A DNA stretch of 64,000 nt from Nonomuraea glycinis. GTDB lineage: Bacteria > Actinomycetota > Actinomycetes > Streptosporangiales > Streptosporangiaceae. Shown one piece after another: positions 53,077 through 61,359 of this stretch. The DNA lies in the NCBI RefSeq assembly GCF_014646515.1, contig NZ_BMNK01000004.1, forward strand, positions 477,826-541,825, in the 5' to 3' direction. Every line of letters begins with the position of its first letter. Within the stretch, counting starts at the first letter, position 1. The position numbers and the translations under genes are program-made. The notes under the pieces were generated by a model. It made no database searches and was not told the origin of the DNA. It was given only the letters and a program-made list of their open reading frames with translations.

Positions 53077-54432
53077 ATGACCCGGACCCTCGCCGTACTC
53101 ACCGCCGCGGCCCTGACTCTCGGCGCGGCCGCGTGCGCGCCCGGCTCCTCCGCCCCGCCCGCCGCCCCCTCCGCGCAGCCGAGCGCCGTACGCACCGACG
53201 CCGCGGCCCTGGGCAAGGTGACCTTAACCGTGTGGGACCAGGAGGTGCGCGGCGGGCAGGCCGCCCAGATGAAGCAGCTCAACGCCGCGTTCGAGGCGAA
53301 ATACCCCAACATCACACTCAACCGGGTGTCCCGCTCCTTCGATGACCTCAACACCACCCTGCGCCTGGCGCTCAGCGGCAACGAACCGCCGGACGTGGTC
53401 GAGGCCAACAACGGCCGCTCCGCGATGGGCGCGTTCGTCAAGGCCGGCCAGCTCCTCCCGCTGAACGCCTACGCGCAGGCGTACGGCTGGCAGGACCGCT
53501 ACCCCGAGTCGGTGCTGCGCTACTCCCGCTACAGCGCCGACGGCAAGGTCTTCGGCGAGGGCAACCTGTACGGCCTGCCGCAGGTCGGCGAGGTCGTCGG
53601 CCTCTTCTACAACGCCGCCAAGCTGACCGAGCTCGGGTTGCGGCCGCCGACGACCTGGGCGGACTTCCAGGCGGGGCTGGCCAAGGCCAAGGCGGCCGGT
53701 GAGGTGCCGATGCAGCTGGGCAACCTGGACAAATGGCCGGCCGTGCACGTGTTCGGCACCGTGCAGAGCCGCGTGGTCCCCGCCGACCAGATCCGCACGC
53801 TGGCCTTCGGCCGCAAGGGCGCCTCCTGGAACACCCCGGAGAACACCGAGGCGGCCCGCCAGCTCGTCGACTGGGTGGACAAGGGCTACTTCAGCAAGGG
53901 CTTCAACGGCCAGGGGTACGACCCGGCGTGGCAGGCGTTCCGCGACGGCGAGGGCGTCTACCTGATCGCGGGCACCTGGCTGCTCGCCGACCTGCACAAG
54001 ACCCTGGGCAAGGACCTGGGCTTCGTCCTGCCGCCCGGCGCCACCGCCGGCGCCGCGCCGATCGCGACCGGAGGCACCGGCCTGCCGTTCGCCATCACCG
54101 CCAAGAGCCCCAACCCCGACGCGGCGGCGGCGTACATCAACTTCGTCACCAGCGCGGAGGCGATGAAGGTGCTCACCGACACCGGCAACCTGCCGGCCGC
54201 CGACACGGCGGCGCAGACCGTGCCGGCGGGACCGCAGCAGGACGTCTTCACCGCGTTCGGCACGGTGACCGCGGAGAACGGCCTGGTGCCGTACCTCGAC
54301 TACGCCACCCCGACGTTCGCCGACACGCTGGGCGCGGCGCTGCAGGACCTGCTGGCGAAGAAGGCCACCCCGCAGGAGTTCCTGGCGACGCTGGAGAAGG
54401 ACTACAAGACCTTCGCCGAGAGCAACGGATGA
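53077..54432 (+). CDS. Sugar ABC transporter solute-binding lipoprotein
   Basis: A 451-residue family-1 solute-binding protein. Signal peptide with lipobox LGAAAC (Cys about residue 21), then an Ala/Pro/Ser-rich linker and the mature fold (LTVWDQEVRGGQAAQMKQLNAAFEAKYPNITLNRVSRSF, GNEPPDVVEANNG, LYGLPQVGEVVGLFYNAAKLTELGL, GGTGLPFAITAKSPNPDAAAAYINFVTS). It delivers a sugar to the permeases downstream. Its ribosome site AAGGAG overlaps the pfkB stop; its stop overlaps the next start (ATGA). Confidence 0.93.
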   Translation: MTRTLAVLTAAALTLGAAACAPGSSAPPAAPSAQPSAVRTDAAALGKVTLTVWDQEVRGGQAAQMKQLNAAFEAKYPNITLNRVSRSFDDLNTTLRLALSGNEPPDVVEANNGRSAMGAFVKAGQLLPLNAYAQAYGWQDRYPESVLRYSRYSADGKVFGEGNLYGLPQVGEVVGLFYNAAKLTELGLRPPTTWADFQAGLAKAKAAGEVPMQLGNLDKWPAVHVFGTVQSRVVPADQIRTLAFGRKGASWNTPENTEAARQLVDWVDKGYFSKGFNGQGYDPAWQAFRDGEGVYLIAGTWLLADLHKTLGKDLGFVLPPGATAGAAPIATGGTGLPFAITAKSPNPDAAAAYINFVTSAEAMKVLTDTGNLPAADTAAQTVPAGPQQDVFTAFGTVTAENGLVPYLDYATPTFADTLGAALQDLLAKKATPQEFLATLEKDYKTFAESNG

Positions 54433-55313
54433 CGGCATCACGCCCTCCCGGGGAGCCGCGCCACATCGCCTACCTCTATCTGCTGCCGGCGTTCGCCGTC
54501 TACGCGGCGTTCCTGCTCTATCCGATCGGGCGGGCGGTGCAGCTGTCGCTCTACGACTGGGACGGGCTGTCGCTCGGGCGGTGGGTGGGGCTGGACAACT
54601 ACCTGGCGATCCTCTCCGACGAGGGGCTGCGGGCCGCGTTCGGCCACGCCCTGGTCCTGATCGTCTTCTACGCGGTCGGGCCGCTGGTCATCGGGCTGGC
54701 GCTGGCCGCGATCCTCAACCACGCCAAGGTGCGCGGGCTCGGGTTCTTCCGGACCGTGGTGTTCCTGCCCCAGGTGATCGCCATGGTCGTGGTCGCGGTC
54801 GCCTGGCGGCGCGTGTACGCGCCCGACGGGACGCTCAACACGCTGCTCGGCGCGCTCGGGCTCGACTCGCTGACCCGCGGCTGGCTCGGCGAGCACGCCT
54901 TCGCGCTGCCCGCGGTCGGCGTGGTCGGCACCTGGTTCGAGACGGGGCTGGTCGCGGTGCTGCTGCTGGCCGGGATGAGCCGCATCCCCATGGAGCTGTA
55001 CGAGGCCGCGCGGCTCGACGGGGCGGGAGCCGTCCGGGAGTTCTTCGCGGTCACGCTGCCGTCGGTGCGGGGCGAGATCGCGGTCGCGCTGACGCTGACC
55101 GTGATAGCCGCGCTGCGCACGTTCGACCTGGTGTACGTCACCACGCGGGGCGGCCCCGGCAACGCGACGTCGGTCCCGTCGTACGAGGTCTACCACCGGG
55201 CGTTCGGGCTGAGCCAGATCGGCTCGGCGGCGGCCATCGGCGTCACGCTCACCGTCGTCATCTTCGCGATCTCGTTCGGCATCAACCGGTTCGCGGACAG
55301 GGGGGTCGCGTGA
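54429..55313 (+). CDS. Sugar ABC transporter permease (MalF-like)
   Basis: A 294-residue membrane protein with six predicted helices (first YLYLLPAFAVYAAFLLYPIG). The ABC ATPase-docking EAA loop is ELYEAARLDGAGAVREFFAVTLP. The start is coupled by ATGA to the binding-protein gene and its stop overlaps the GTG of the next permease. No ATPase gene is in the operon, as is usual for actinomycete sugar importers that share MsiK. Confidence 0.93.
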   Translation: MTASRPPGEPRHIAYLYLLPAFAVYAAFLLYPIGRAVQLSLYDWDGLSLGRWVGLDNYLAILSDEGLRAAFGHALVLIVFYAVGPLVIGLALAAILNHAKVRGLGFFRTVVFLPQVIAMVVVAVAWRRVYAPDGTLNTLLGALGLDSLTRGWLGEHAFALPAVGVVGTWFETGLVAVLLLAGMSRIPMELYEAARLDGAGAVREFFAVTLPSVRGEIAVALTLTVIAALRTFDLVYVTTRGGPGNATSVPSYEVYHRAFGLSQIGSAAAIGVTLTVVIFAISFGINRFADRGVA

Positions 55314-56110
55314 TCTCGCGGGGCGAGCGGGTGGCCAACTACGTCATCCTGTCGGTGTTCGCCGCGTTCGCGCTCTTCCCCATCGTGACGATCCTGTCGG
55401 CCGCGCTCGGTCCCTCCGACAGCGGGCCGACGTCCGGGCTGGGCAACCTCGCGGCGGCGTGGGAGATCGGGCGGTTCGGCACCTACCTGCGCAGCAGCCT
55501 GCTCGTGTCGGCGTTCGTCGTGGTCGTCAGCGTCGTGCTGTCCGTGATGAGCGGGTACGCCTTCGGCACCATGCGCTTTCGCGGGCAGTCGGCCCTGTTC
55601 TACCTGTTCATGCTCGGGATCATGATGCCGAGCGAGGCCATAGCGGTCCCGCTCTACTTCGACCTGCGCTCGCTGGGTCTGATCGACACGTTCTGGGCGG
55701 TGTCGCTGCCGCAGGTGGCGCTGTCGGTGGCGTTCGGCACCTTCTGGATGCGGGCGTACTTCCGCGCGTCCAACCGGGCGATCGCCGAGGCGGCGCGCAT
55801 CGACGGGGCGTCGAGCTGGCGCATCCTGTGGCAGGTGCTGCTGCCGCCGGCCCGGCCCGCCGTCGTCACGCTGACGCTCCTGGTCTTCATGTGGACGTGG
55901 AACGAGTTCCTCATTCCGCTGATCATGGTGACCAGCGAGTCGCTGCGGACCGCGCCACTGGGGCTGGCGTTCTTCCAGGGGCAGCACACCAGCGGCTTCA
56001 CCCTGCTCGCGGCCGGCTCGGTCATCGTCGCCACCCCCGTGGTGATCTTCTACCTGTTCCTCCAGCGCCACTTCGTCCGCGGGCTGCTCCAGGGAGCGGT
56101 CCGCGACTGA
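55310..56110 (+). CDS. Sugar ABC transporter permease (MalG-like)
   Basis: A 266-residue permease, GTG start overlapping the previous stop (GTGA). Six helices starting NYVILSVFAAFALFPIVTILSAAL; EAA loop AIAEAARIDGASSWRILWQVLLPPARP. Partner of the MalF-like permease in the heterodimeric importer. Confidence 0.93.
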   Translation: MISRGERVANYVILSVFAAFALFPIVTILSAALGPSDSGPTSGLGNLAAAWEIGRFGTYLRSSLLVSAFVVVVSVVLSVMSGYAFGTMRFRGQSALFYLFMLGIMMPSEAIAVPLYFDLRSLGLIDTFWAVSLPQVALSVAFGTFWMRAYFRASNRAIAEAARIDGASSWRILWQVLLPPARPAVVTLTLLVFMWTWNEFLIPLIMVTSESLRTAPLGLAFFQGQHTSGFTLLAAGSVIVATPVVIFYLFLQRHFVRGLLQGAVRD

Positions 56111-56125
56111 CCCCCCGGAGGTTCC

Positions 56126-58894
56126 ATGCGCACCGGCCTGGCGGTCGTGACCGCCGCCCTGCTCACCGTCCTTCCCGCCACCCCAGCCCTGTCCAGGACC
56201 GCCACCCCCGTCCTGTCCTCGGCCACCGCCCCCGTCCTGTCCGCGACCGCCGCCCCCGTCCTCGCCGGCGGGACCAGTGCCGCCGTGTCGAGCGGCGGCG
56301 GGGCCGGCGTCGCGCCTGTCGACCTCGACGCGCTGTTCGTCGGCGCCCACCCCGACGACGAGGCGTTCAGCCTGTCCACCCTCGGCCAGTGGCACGAGGA
56401 CCACGACGTCCGCACCGGCGTCGTCACCGTGACCAGGGGCGAGGGCGGCGGCAACGCCGTCGGCCCCGAAGAGGGACCCGCGCTGGGCCTGCTGCGCGAG
56501 GCCGAGGAGCGGACGGCGGTCGCCAAAGCCGGCGTGCGCGAGGTGTTCAACCTCGACGACGTCGACTTCTACTACACGGTGAGCGCACCGCTGACCGACC
56601 AGGTCTGGGGCGGCGACACCCTGGCGAAGGTCGTCCGGATCGTCCGGCAGACCCGGCCGGAGGTGCTGCTGACGATGGGCCCCGCCCCCACGCCCGGCAA
56701 CCACGGCAACCACCAGCAGGCCGCGCGGCTGGCCATCGAGGCCTTCTACGCGGCGGCCGACCCCAAGGCGTTCCCCGAGCAGATCACCCGCGAGGGCCTG
56801 CGCCCCTTCGCCCCCGCCCGCCTGCTCACCGGCGGCGGCCGCGGCACCTCGCGGACCGGGCAGGACTGCGCCGCGACCTTCCGCCCCGCGAACCCGGCCG
56901 AGAACGTGTACGGCGTCTGGAGCGGGCGCCCCTCCGCCCAGGGCGCGACGTGGGCCACCGTCGAGCGTGCCGCCCAGCGCGCGTACGCCTCCCAGGGCTG
57001 GGCCGTCTTCCCCGACGTGCCCACCGATCCGGCCCAGCTCGGCTGCGACTTCTTCACACAGGTGGACACGCGGGTGCCTGTCCCCGAGCCGGGCACCCCG
57101 GCCGCGACCGCGCCCACGGCGATCCTCGACGGCGCGCTGACCCGGCCGGCCGGCACGGTCCCGCTCGGCACCCTGTTCGGCCTGCGCCCCAGCACGTTCG
57201 ACGTCCGCCCGGGGACGGCGTTCACCGTCAAGGTCACCGCCACCGCGCCGCCGCGCGAACCGCTGGGCCGCTCGTCCGCGGCGCTGCGCGTACCGGAAGG
57301 CTGGCAGGTGCGCGGGTCCGGCGACCTGGGCCGGCTCACCCCCGGCCGGACCGGCTCGGCGACGTTCACCGTGACGCCGCCGCAGGGCGGCGGCGACCGG
57401 GCCCGCGTCGCGGCCACGCTCACCACCGAGCGCGGCCGCGGCTACACCGACCGGCAGGTCGAGCTCAGCCCGGCCGTACGCGGAGCGCAGCAGCCGCTCC
57501 CCCAGGTCGCCCAGTACGAGAAGTGGGCCGCCGAGGTCGGCGTGCCGCAGCTGCGCGGGCTGGTCACGCCCGTCCTCACCCTGCCGTCCGGCGGCTCCCG
57601 GCAGGTCGGCGTCGTGGTCACCAACGTCGGCGACACCACCCGGTCCGGCACCGTACGCCTGGACCTGCCCGCCGGTTTCACCGCCTCCCGCACCGAGGCC
57701 CCCTACAGCGACCTGGCGGCCGGGGAGTCGACGACGGTGCCGTTCACCGTCACCAACACCGACCCCTCGCTCAAGACCTCGAACGAGGGCGGCGACTACG
57801 CGTACACCATCACCACCACCAGCCCGGATGGCTCCAGCGTGAGCAGGCCCGCGCTGGAGCTGGTGCCGGCGACCGCCATCCCGGGTTCCGCGTCCGCCCC
57901 GGTCGTGGACGGGCAGGACGGGGACCACTCCGGCCCGGCCCTGGACATCTCGCGGCTGTGGGAGGGCACAGCGTGCTCCTCGGCGGCCGACTGCTCGGGC
58001 ACGGCCAAGGTCACCTGGCACGACGACACGCTGTACCTGCTGGTCGAGGTGAAGGACGACGTGCTAGGCACCCGCCTGCCCGCCGCCGACTGCAAGCGGC
58101 ACTGGCGCACCGACGCGGTGGAGGTCACCATCGACCCGCGCGGCGCTTCCGAGAACACCTCCACCACGTTCAAGGCGGCGGTGCTGCCGGTGACGGCCGA
58201 AGGGCCGCCGTGCTTCCTGCGCGACGCCGACAGCCGCCAGGGGCCAGGCGAGCAGACGGCGCCGGGGATGCGGGTGGCCGCCAAGGTCCAGGCCGGAGGA
58301 TACGCGGTGGAGATGGCCATCCCGATGGCCCTCCTGCCCTCGGCCGTCGACCCCGCCCACCTCGGGCTCAACATCCTGGTGTACGACTCCGACACGCAGG
58401 ACAAGACCGGCCAGACCCGGATCGGCTGGTCAACGTGGGGCGGCGTGCAGGGTGACCCGTACCGGTGGGGCGCCGCGACCCTGCCCGGCTACCGGCCTCC
58501 CGCGGACCGGCCGACCACCCCGGCGGACCCGGTGATCCCCTCCACCGCCCTGTCCAGCCTGGACTCCCCGCAGTCGCTGGAGCAGGCGGTCCGCGTACAC
58601 GTCCCCCTCGCGGGCGGGCCTTCGGCTCAAGCGTCGCGCAGTGGCCAGGTGGTCTCCGCGACGCGCGGGCGGGACTCGGTGAAGGTGACACTGCGCGCGG
58701 GCGCCGCCGGTCGGGCGCACCTGTTCGTACGCGATGACCAGGGCACAGCAGGCAGCCGCGTGGTCACCGTGCCCCGCAAGGGCAGCACGACCGTGACCGT
58801 CCCCGTGAACCGCGCGCTGGGCGCCGGCCCCAGGGTGGTGACCGGCTGGGATTCCGGCACCGGGACGGCGGTTTCCCAGGTGGCGGTGCGCTGA
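56126..58894 (+). CDS. Secreted PIG-L deacetylase with sugar-binding domains
   Basis: A 922-residue exported protein. Signal peptide (MRTGLAVVTAALLTVLPATPALS), then a low-complexity linker with near-repeats of ATAPVLS (about 25-50), a PIG-L deacetylase domain (about 65-330; zinc motif GAHPDDEAF and GNHGNHQQAARLA), a beta-sandwich of the NEW3/NPCBM-associated type (about 480-555; VVVTNVGDTTRSGTVRLDLPAGF), a CBM9-like domain (about 590-780; APVVDGQDGD, KVTWHDDTLYLLVEVKDDVLG) and a C-terminal Ig-like domain. PIG-L enzymes deacetylate N-acetylglucosamine units. It follows the importer by 15 bases, so the locus may use an acetylated amino sugar or glycoside. Confidence 0.88.
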   Translation: MRTGLAVVTAALLTVLPATPALSRTATPVLSSATAPVLSATAAPVLAGGTSAAVSSGGGAGVAPVDLDALFVGAHPDDEAFSLSTLGQWHEDHDVRTGVVTVTRGEGGGNAVGPEEGPALGLLREAEERTAVAKAGVREVFNLDDVDFYYTVSAPLTDQVWGGDTLAKVVRIVRQTRPEVLLTMGPAPTPGNHGNHQQAARLAIEAFYAAADPKAFPEQITREGLRPFAPARLLTGGGRGTSRTGQDCAATFRPANPAENVYGVWSGRPSAQGATWATVERAAQRAYASQGWAVFPDVPTDPAQLGCDFFTQVDTRVPVPEPGTPAATAPTAILDGALTRPAGTVPLGTLFGLRPSTFDVRPGTAFTVKVTATAPPREPLGRSSAALRVPEGWQVRGSGDLGRLTPGRTGSATFTVTPPQGGGDRARVAATLTTERGRGYTDRQVELSPAVRGAQQPLPQVAQYEKWAAEVGVPQLRGLVTPVLTLPSGGSRQVGVVVTNVGDTTRSGTVRLDLPAGFTASRTEAPYSDLAAGESTTVPFTVTNTDPSLKTSNEGGDYAYTITTTSPDGSSVSRPALELVPATAIPGSASAPVVDGQDGDHSGPALDISRLWEGTACSSAADCSGTAKVTWHDDTLYLLVEVKDDVLGTRLPAADCKRHWRTDAVEVTIDPRGASENTSTTFKAAVLPVTAEGPPCFLRDADSRQGPGEQTAPGMRVAAKVQAGGYAVEMAIPMALLPSAVDPAHLGLNILVYDSDTQDKTGQTRIGWSTWGGVQGDPYRWGAATLPGYRPPADRPTTPADPVIPSTALSSLDSPQSLEQAVRVHVPLAGGPSAQASRSGQVVSATRGRDSVKVTLRAGAAGRAHLFVRDDQGTAGSRVVTVPRKGSTTVTVPVNRALGAGPRVVTGWDSGTGTAVSQVAVR

Positions 58895-58924
58895 GCGGCG
58901 CAGGGTGCTCCTGCGACGACGATA

Positions 58925-58958
58925 AGCATCCCTTCTGACCACGTTCAGAAGGGATGCT
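58925..58958. terminator. Terminator hairpin after the sugar operon
   Basis: A perfect 14-bp inverted repeat (AGCATCCCTTCTGA, 6-base loop, complement) 30 bases after the PIG-L stop. Confidence 0.8.
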
Positions 58959-59306
58959 GGTCCGACTTCTGTCGGCCGTACTCCAGTTCACAGGCCGGGT
59001 GACAGCGGAAAGCCTTTTGATCTCCGTACCGCAGCCCCGAGATCAACCGTCTGATTCGGCAGTCGGACGCTGACGCCAACGGCGTCGCGCCCGTTGAGAT
59101 CGCCCGGCACGTTCCTCGAACAACAGGCGGGAGCGCTGAGTCAGCGCGCCTGACCACGCAGGATCCGCCACCACAGATTCTCGCCGGCGCGAGGTTAGGT
59201 TCCGCCCCTGACCGCCTCCCACACCTCCGTGGAGGCAACCCCTGGCACCGCCAGGGCGGTCAGGTGGTACGCCGAGCAGAGAGGACTGCTGGACGACACA
59301 AAACGA
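58959..59306. other. Intergenic region, nothing recognised
   Basis: About 350 bases between the terminator and the DUF6461 gene. Short frames are present but none is convincing. No tRNA, repeat or clear promoter seen. Confidence 0.4.
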
Positions 59307-59969
59307 TCATTTTTCCAAAATAGGCCCCACGAGCATCGGGCGGTCAAGCATGTCCGGCCTGAACTGCACCCCCGTGACCTTCGCCGCCAGGGCGAAGCCC
59401 CTTGGCACGGCGGTGTCGTAGTTCTCCTCCCAAGCGGCGTCCCACGCAGCCTCGTCCTCCGGCTTGTCCAGCCCCATGCCCAACTCCTGCATGAAGCCGT
59501 TGAGCCGGTCAGGGTCGGAGCCGTAACGCTCGTGCGGATGTCGCAGCCGGTAACCAGTGACAACCGTGCCGTCGATCGCGTACTCGAAACTGTGCTCGGC
59601 GGCGTAGTCGTGCCGGGTGACCGCCAGCACTTCACAACCCCGCGACAGCTCGGTCACCACCTCGTGGAGCGTGACCATCCAACCGTGGGGCTCGATGGCC
59701 ACGCACCACTCGCCGACCTTGAAGACGCCCACGTAACCGCCGCCGTCCCCACCGTCCGTCTCGTTGACGAACTCGTAGGCCTTGTCGTCGAGCCCGCCGA
59801 AGTCCGACTCCTGGCCGGAGTTCTCACCGCGGCTGAAGCGGCGCACCACCTCCGCCGGATCGAGCCCGCGGAAGAAGGCCACGCTGAAGATCACACCCAG
59901 TGCGCCGCCGCCTGAGCTCTCGGACACGTTGAGCCACTGGAACTGGGCCAAGGGATCGGATGTCGTCAT
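59307..59969 (-). CDS. DUF6461 family protein
   Basis: A 220-residue acidic protein with the pattern of DUF6461: FQWLNVSESSGGGALGVIFSVAFFRGLDPAEVVRRF, YVGVFKVGEWCVAIEPHGWMVTLHEVVTELSRG, VLAVTRHDYAAEHSFEYAIDGTVVTGYRLRHPHERYGSDPDRLNGFMQELGM. The family is frequent in actinomycetes, often in multiple copies; function unknown (I speculate polymorphic immunity-like). The start is uncertain (59969, or upstream ATG/GTG). Confidence 0.7.
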   Translation of the reverse strand: MTTSDPLAQFQWLNVSESSGGGALGVIFSVAFFRGLDPAEVVRRFSRGENSGQESDFGGLDDKAYEFVNETDGGDGGGYVGVFKVGEWCVAIEPHGWMVTLHEVVTELSRGCEVLAVTRHDYAAEHSFEYAIDGTVVTGYRLRHPHERYGSDPDRLNGFMQELGMGLDKPEDEAAWDAAWEENYDTAVPRGFALAAKVTGVQFRPDMLDRPMLVGPILEK

Positions 59970-60191
59970 GCGGGACATGGTGGCAGGCCGTACCGACAAT
60001 CAGTCGAGATCGGCGGCCACCCCGATGAAGGCCCACATTGGAGCAGACCCGTTTTGATGGACACCTGATCTCCGCTGAAAAAGCGCTGTACAGCAGCCGA
60101 TACAGCAACGCCGCCTTACAGGATCACTCTCCACCGACTCGCATCTACCATCTGAACAGGGCAAGAGGCCGTTGATGAGGCGGTTGCCCTT

Positions 60192-60234
60192 CCCTACGGA
60201 TCAGAAGGTTACGGGTTCGACTCCTGTCGCCGCA
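60192..60234 (+). other. 3' fragment of a tRNA-Arg (ACG) gene, probable integration (att) site
   Basis: The sequence from CTACGGATCAGA through AGGTT, a T-arm (ACGGG, TTCGACT, CCTGT) and CGCCGCA matches the anticodon loop to 3' end of a tRNA-Arg(ACG). The upstream half does not fold as a tRNA: no D-arm, no 5' anticodon stem, no 5' acceptor strand. Fragments like this mark one end of elements that integrate into tRNA genes. An integrase stump follows within 105 bases. Confidence 0.7.
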
Positions 60235-60243
60235 CTCACTCGC

Positions 60244-60277
60244 AAGGCCCGCCACCAGGGAACCTGGGGCGGGCCTT
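60244..60277. terminator. Strong hairpin terminator
   Basis: AAGGCCCGCC and CCAGG pair with CCTGG and GGCGGGCCTT, with one bulged A and a GAA loop, followed by TTTGTGTTTGT. It looks like an intrinsic terminator downstream of the tRNA fragment. Confidence 0.8.
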
Positions 60278-60337
60278 TGTGTTTGTCAGGACAATCTCGG
60301 GATCTTGCTAACACCTCTGCTAACAGCGTGGCTCCCG

Positions 60338-60673
60338 CTACTCGTCGATGGCCTGAGCGAAGACGTCGGCGGCCGAGGCTTCCGCCGCGCGGATCACGTG
60401 GGCGTAAACCCCGAGAGTGATCGAGAGGTCGGCGTGGCCGAGGCGGGCGGCGACGACATGGACGGGCACGCCGGCGAGGGGCAGCGTGGTCGCGTGGATG
60501 TGGCGGAGGTCGTGCAGCCTGGCATGCGGCAGCGGGTCATTCGGGGGTGCCTGGTTGGAGCGCTTGATGAGGATCGGGAAGAGCGAGCTGAGCGTGTCCG
60601 GGTGGACGGGCTCGCCCCAGCCGGTCGTGAACACGTAGTCGCCGCCACCTCGCCACTCAGGGCCGACCTTGTG
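60338..60673 (-). pseudogene. int: Tyrosine integrase, C-terminal stump
   Basis: About 110 codons, open only back to an in-frame TAG at about 60673: GPEWRGGGDYVFTTGWGEPVHPDTLSSLF, then HDLRHIHAT (catalytic Arg), ARLGHADLSITLGVYAHV (second His region and nucleophile Tyr). This is the last quarter of an actinomycete AICE/phage integrase (normally 370-480 residues). The N-terminal arm-binding and core-binding domains are missing, so it cannot recombine DNA. It ends towards the tRNA fragment, as int genes do next to attP. Confidence 0.85.
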
Positions 60674-60739
60674 CTAGTCGTCGGCGTTTGTGCTGGACTG
60701 CCACCCTTCGGTTACGGAGAGCTCCAGCTACAACACAAA

Positions 60740-61273
60740 CTAGATCTGGTGCAGGTCGGCGAGGGCGAAGGACTCCTTGCAGAAAGCGGCGGCGATCGTG
60801 GTGTGCTCAAGTTGGGACCTTGCCCGCTCCAGCCCTTCACGGAGGATTTCCTCGTGGTCGAAGGCGAGTGTGATCTGCCCGTCGAGGATGGAAGAAACCG
60901 GGATCCAGTGGGCGGCGGACGCGTCGGTTTCTGTCTGGGGCATAGGCAGATCGGGACCGAGCGCGAGGTAGGCGATGGAGATGATCCGTCCACGCGGGTC
61001 GCGACCGGGGTCGCCGTAGGCGTGCAGTTGTTCCAGGTACAGGCTGCCGCCACCGACTCCGGTCTCTTCTCGCAGTTCCCGCCGGGCGGCCGCGCCCAGC
61101 GCCTCGCCATCGCGGACGAACCCGCCGGGCAGCGCCGCTTCGCCACGGTAGGGCAGGTTGCCGCGCTCGATCAGCAGAACTTGGAGTCGACCATCGCGCA
61201 CGGTGAAGATCACCAGATCCACGGCTACGGCCAGGGAGGCGGGCGGGCGGCGTCGGCGAACTGCCTTGCTCAT
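60740..61273 (-). CDS. Nudix hydrolase, NrtR-like, apparently truncated
   Basis: A 177-residue protein with a Nudix box GGFVRDGEALGAAARRELREETGVG and the opening SLAVAVDLVIFTVRDGRLQVLLIERG typical of NrtR-like/ADP-ribose Nudix proteins. Such proteins usually continue about 50-60 residues past LEHTTIAAAFCKESFALADLHQI with a winged helix (RRVYEAVWG and so on). Here a stop follows at once, and unrelated sequence leading to the integrase stump begins. It may keep hydrolase activity but would lack the DNA-binding part if it was an NrtR. Confidence 0.82.
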   Translation of the reverse strand: MSKAVRRRRPPASLAVAVDLVIFTVRDGRLQVLLIERGNLPYRGEAALPGGFVRDGEALGAAARRELREETGVGGGSLYLEQLHAYGDPGRDPRGRIISIAYLALGPDLPMPQTETDASAAHWIPVSSILDGQITLAFDHEEILREGLERARSQLEHTTIAAAFCKESFALADLHQI

Positions 61274-61297
61274 TTCATACCCCCATTAAAGGTCTAG

Positions 61298-61327
61298 TTG
61301 ACTCCAAGTCGTGGACGGACTTATGGT
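61298..61327 (+). promoter_or_regulatory. Candidate promoter of the membrane protein/nucleosidase pair
   Basis: TTGACT (61298-61303) and TATGGT (61322-61327) are separated by 18 bases and end 32 bases before the ATG at 61360. This fits a sigma-70/HrdB-type promoter; no experimental support. Confidence 0.45.
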
Positions 61328-61359
61328 CAGATTTACCTAAATGACTACCCGGGGGGCTC

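Noticed and set aside
55190..58021. 943-codon open frame on the minus strand under the permease and PIG-L genes
   Set aside because: Arg/Gly/Asp-rich translation without domains; the plus strand codes for recognisable permease and deacetylase.
60150..60240. A complete tRNA gene
   Set aside because: Only the anticodon loop to the 3' end matches; no D-arm, 5' anticodon stem or matching 5' acceptor strand upstream.
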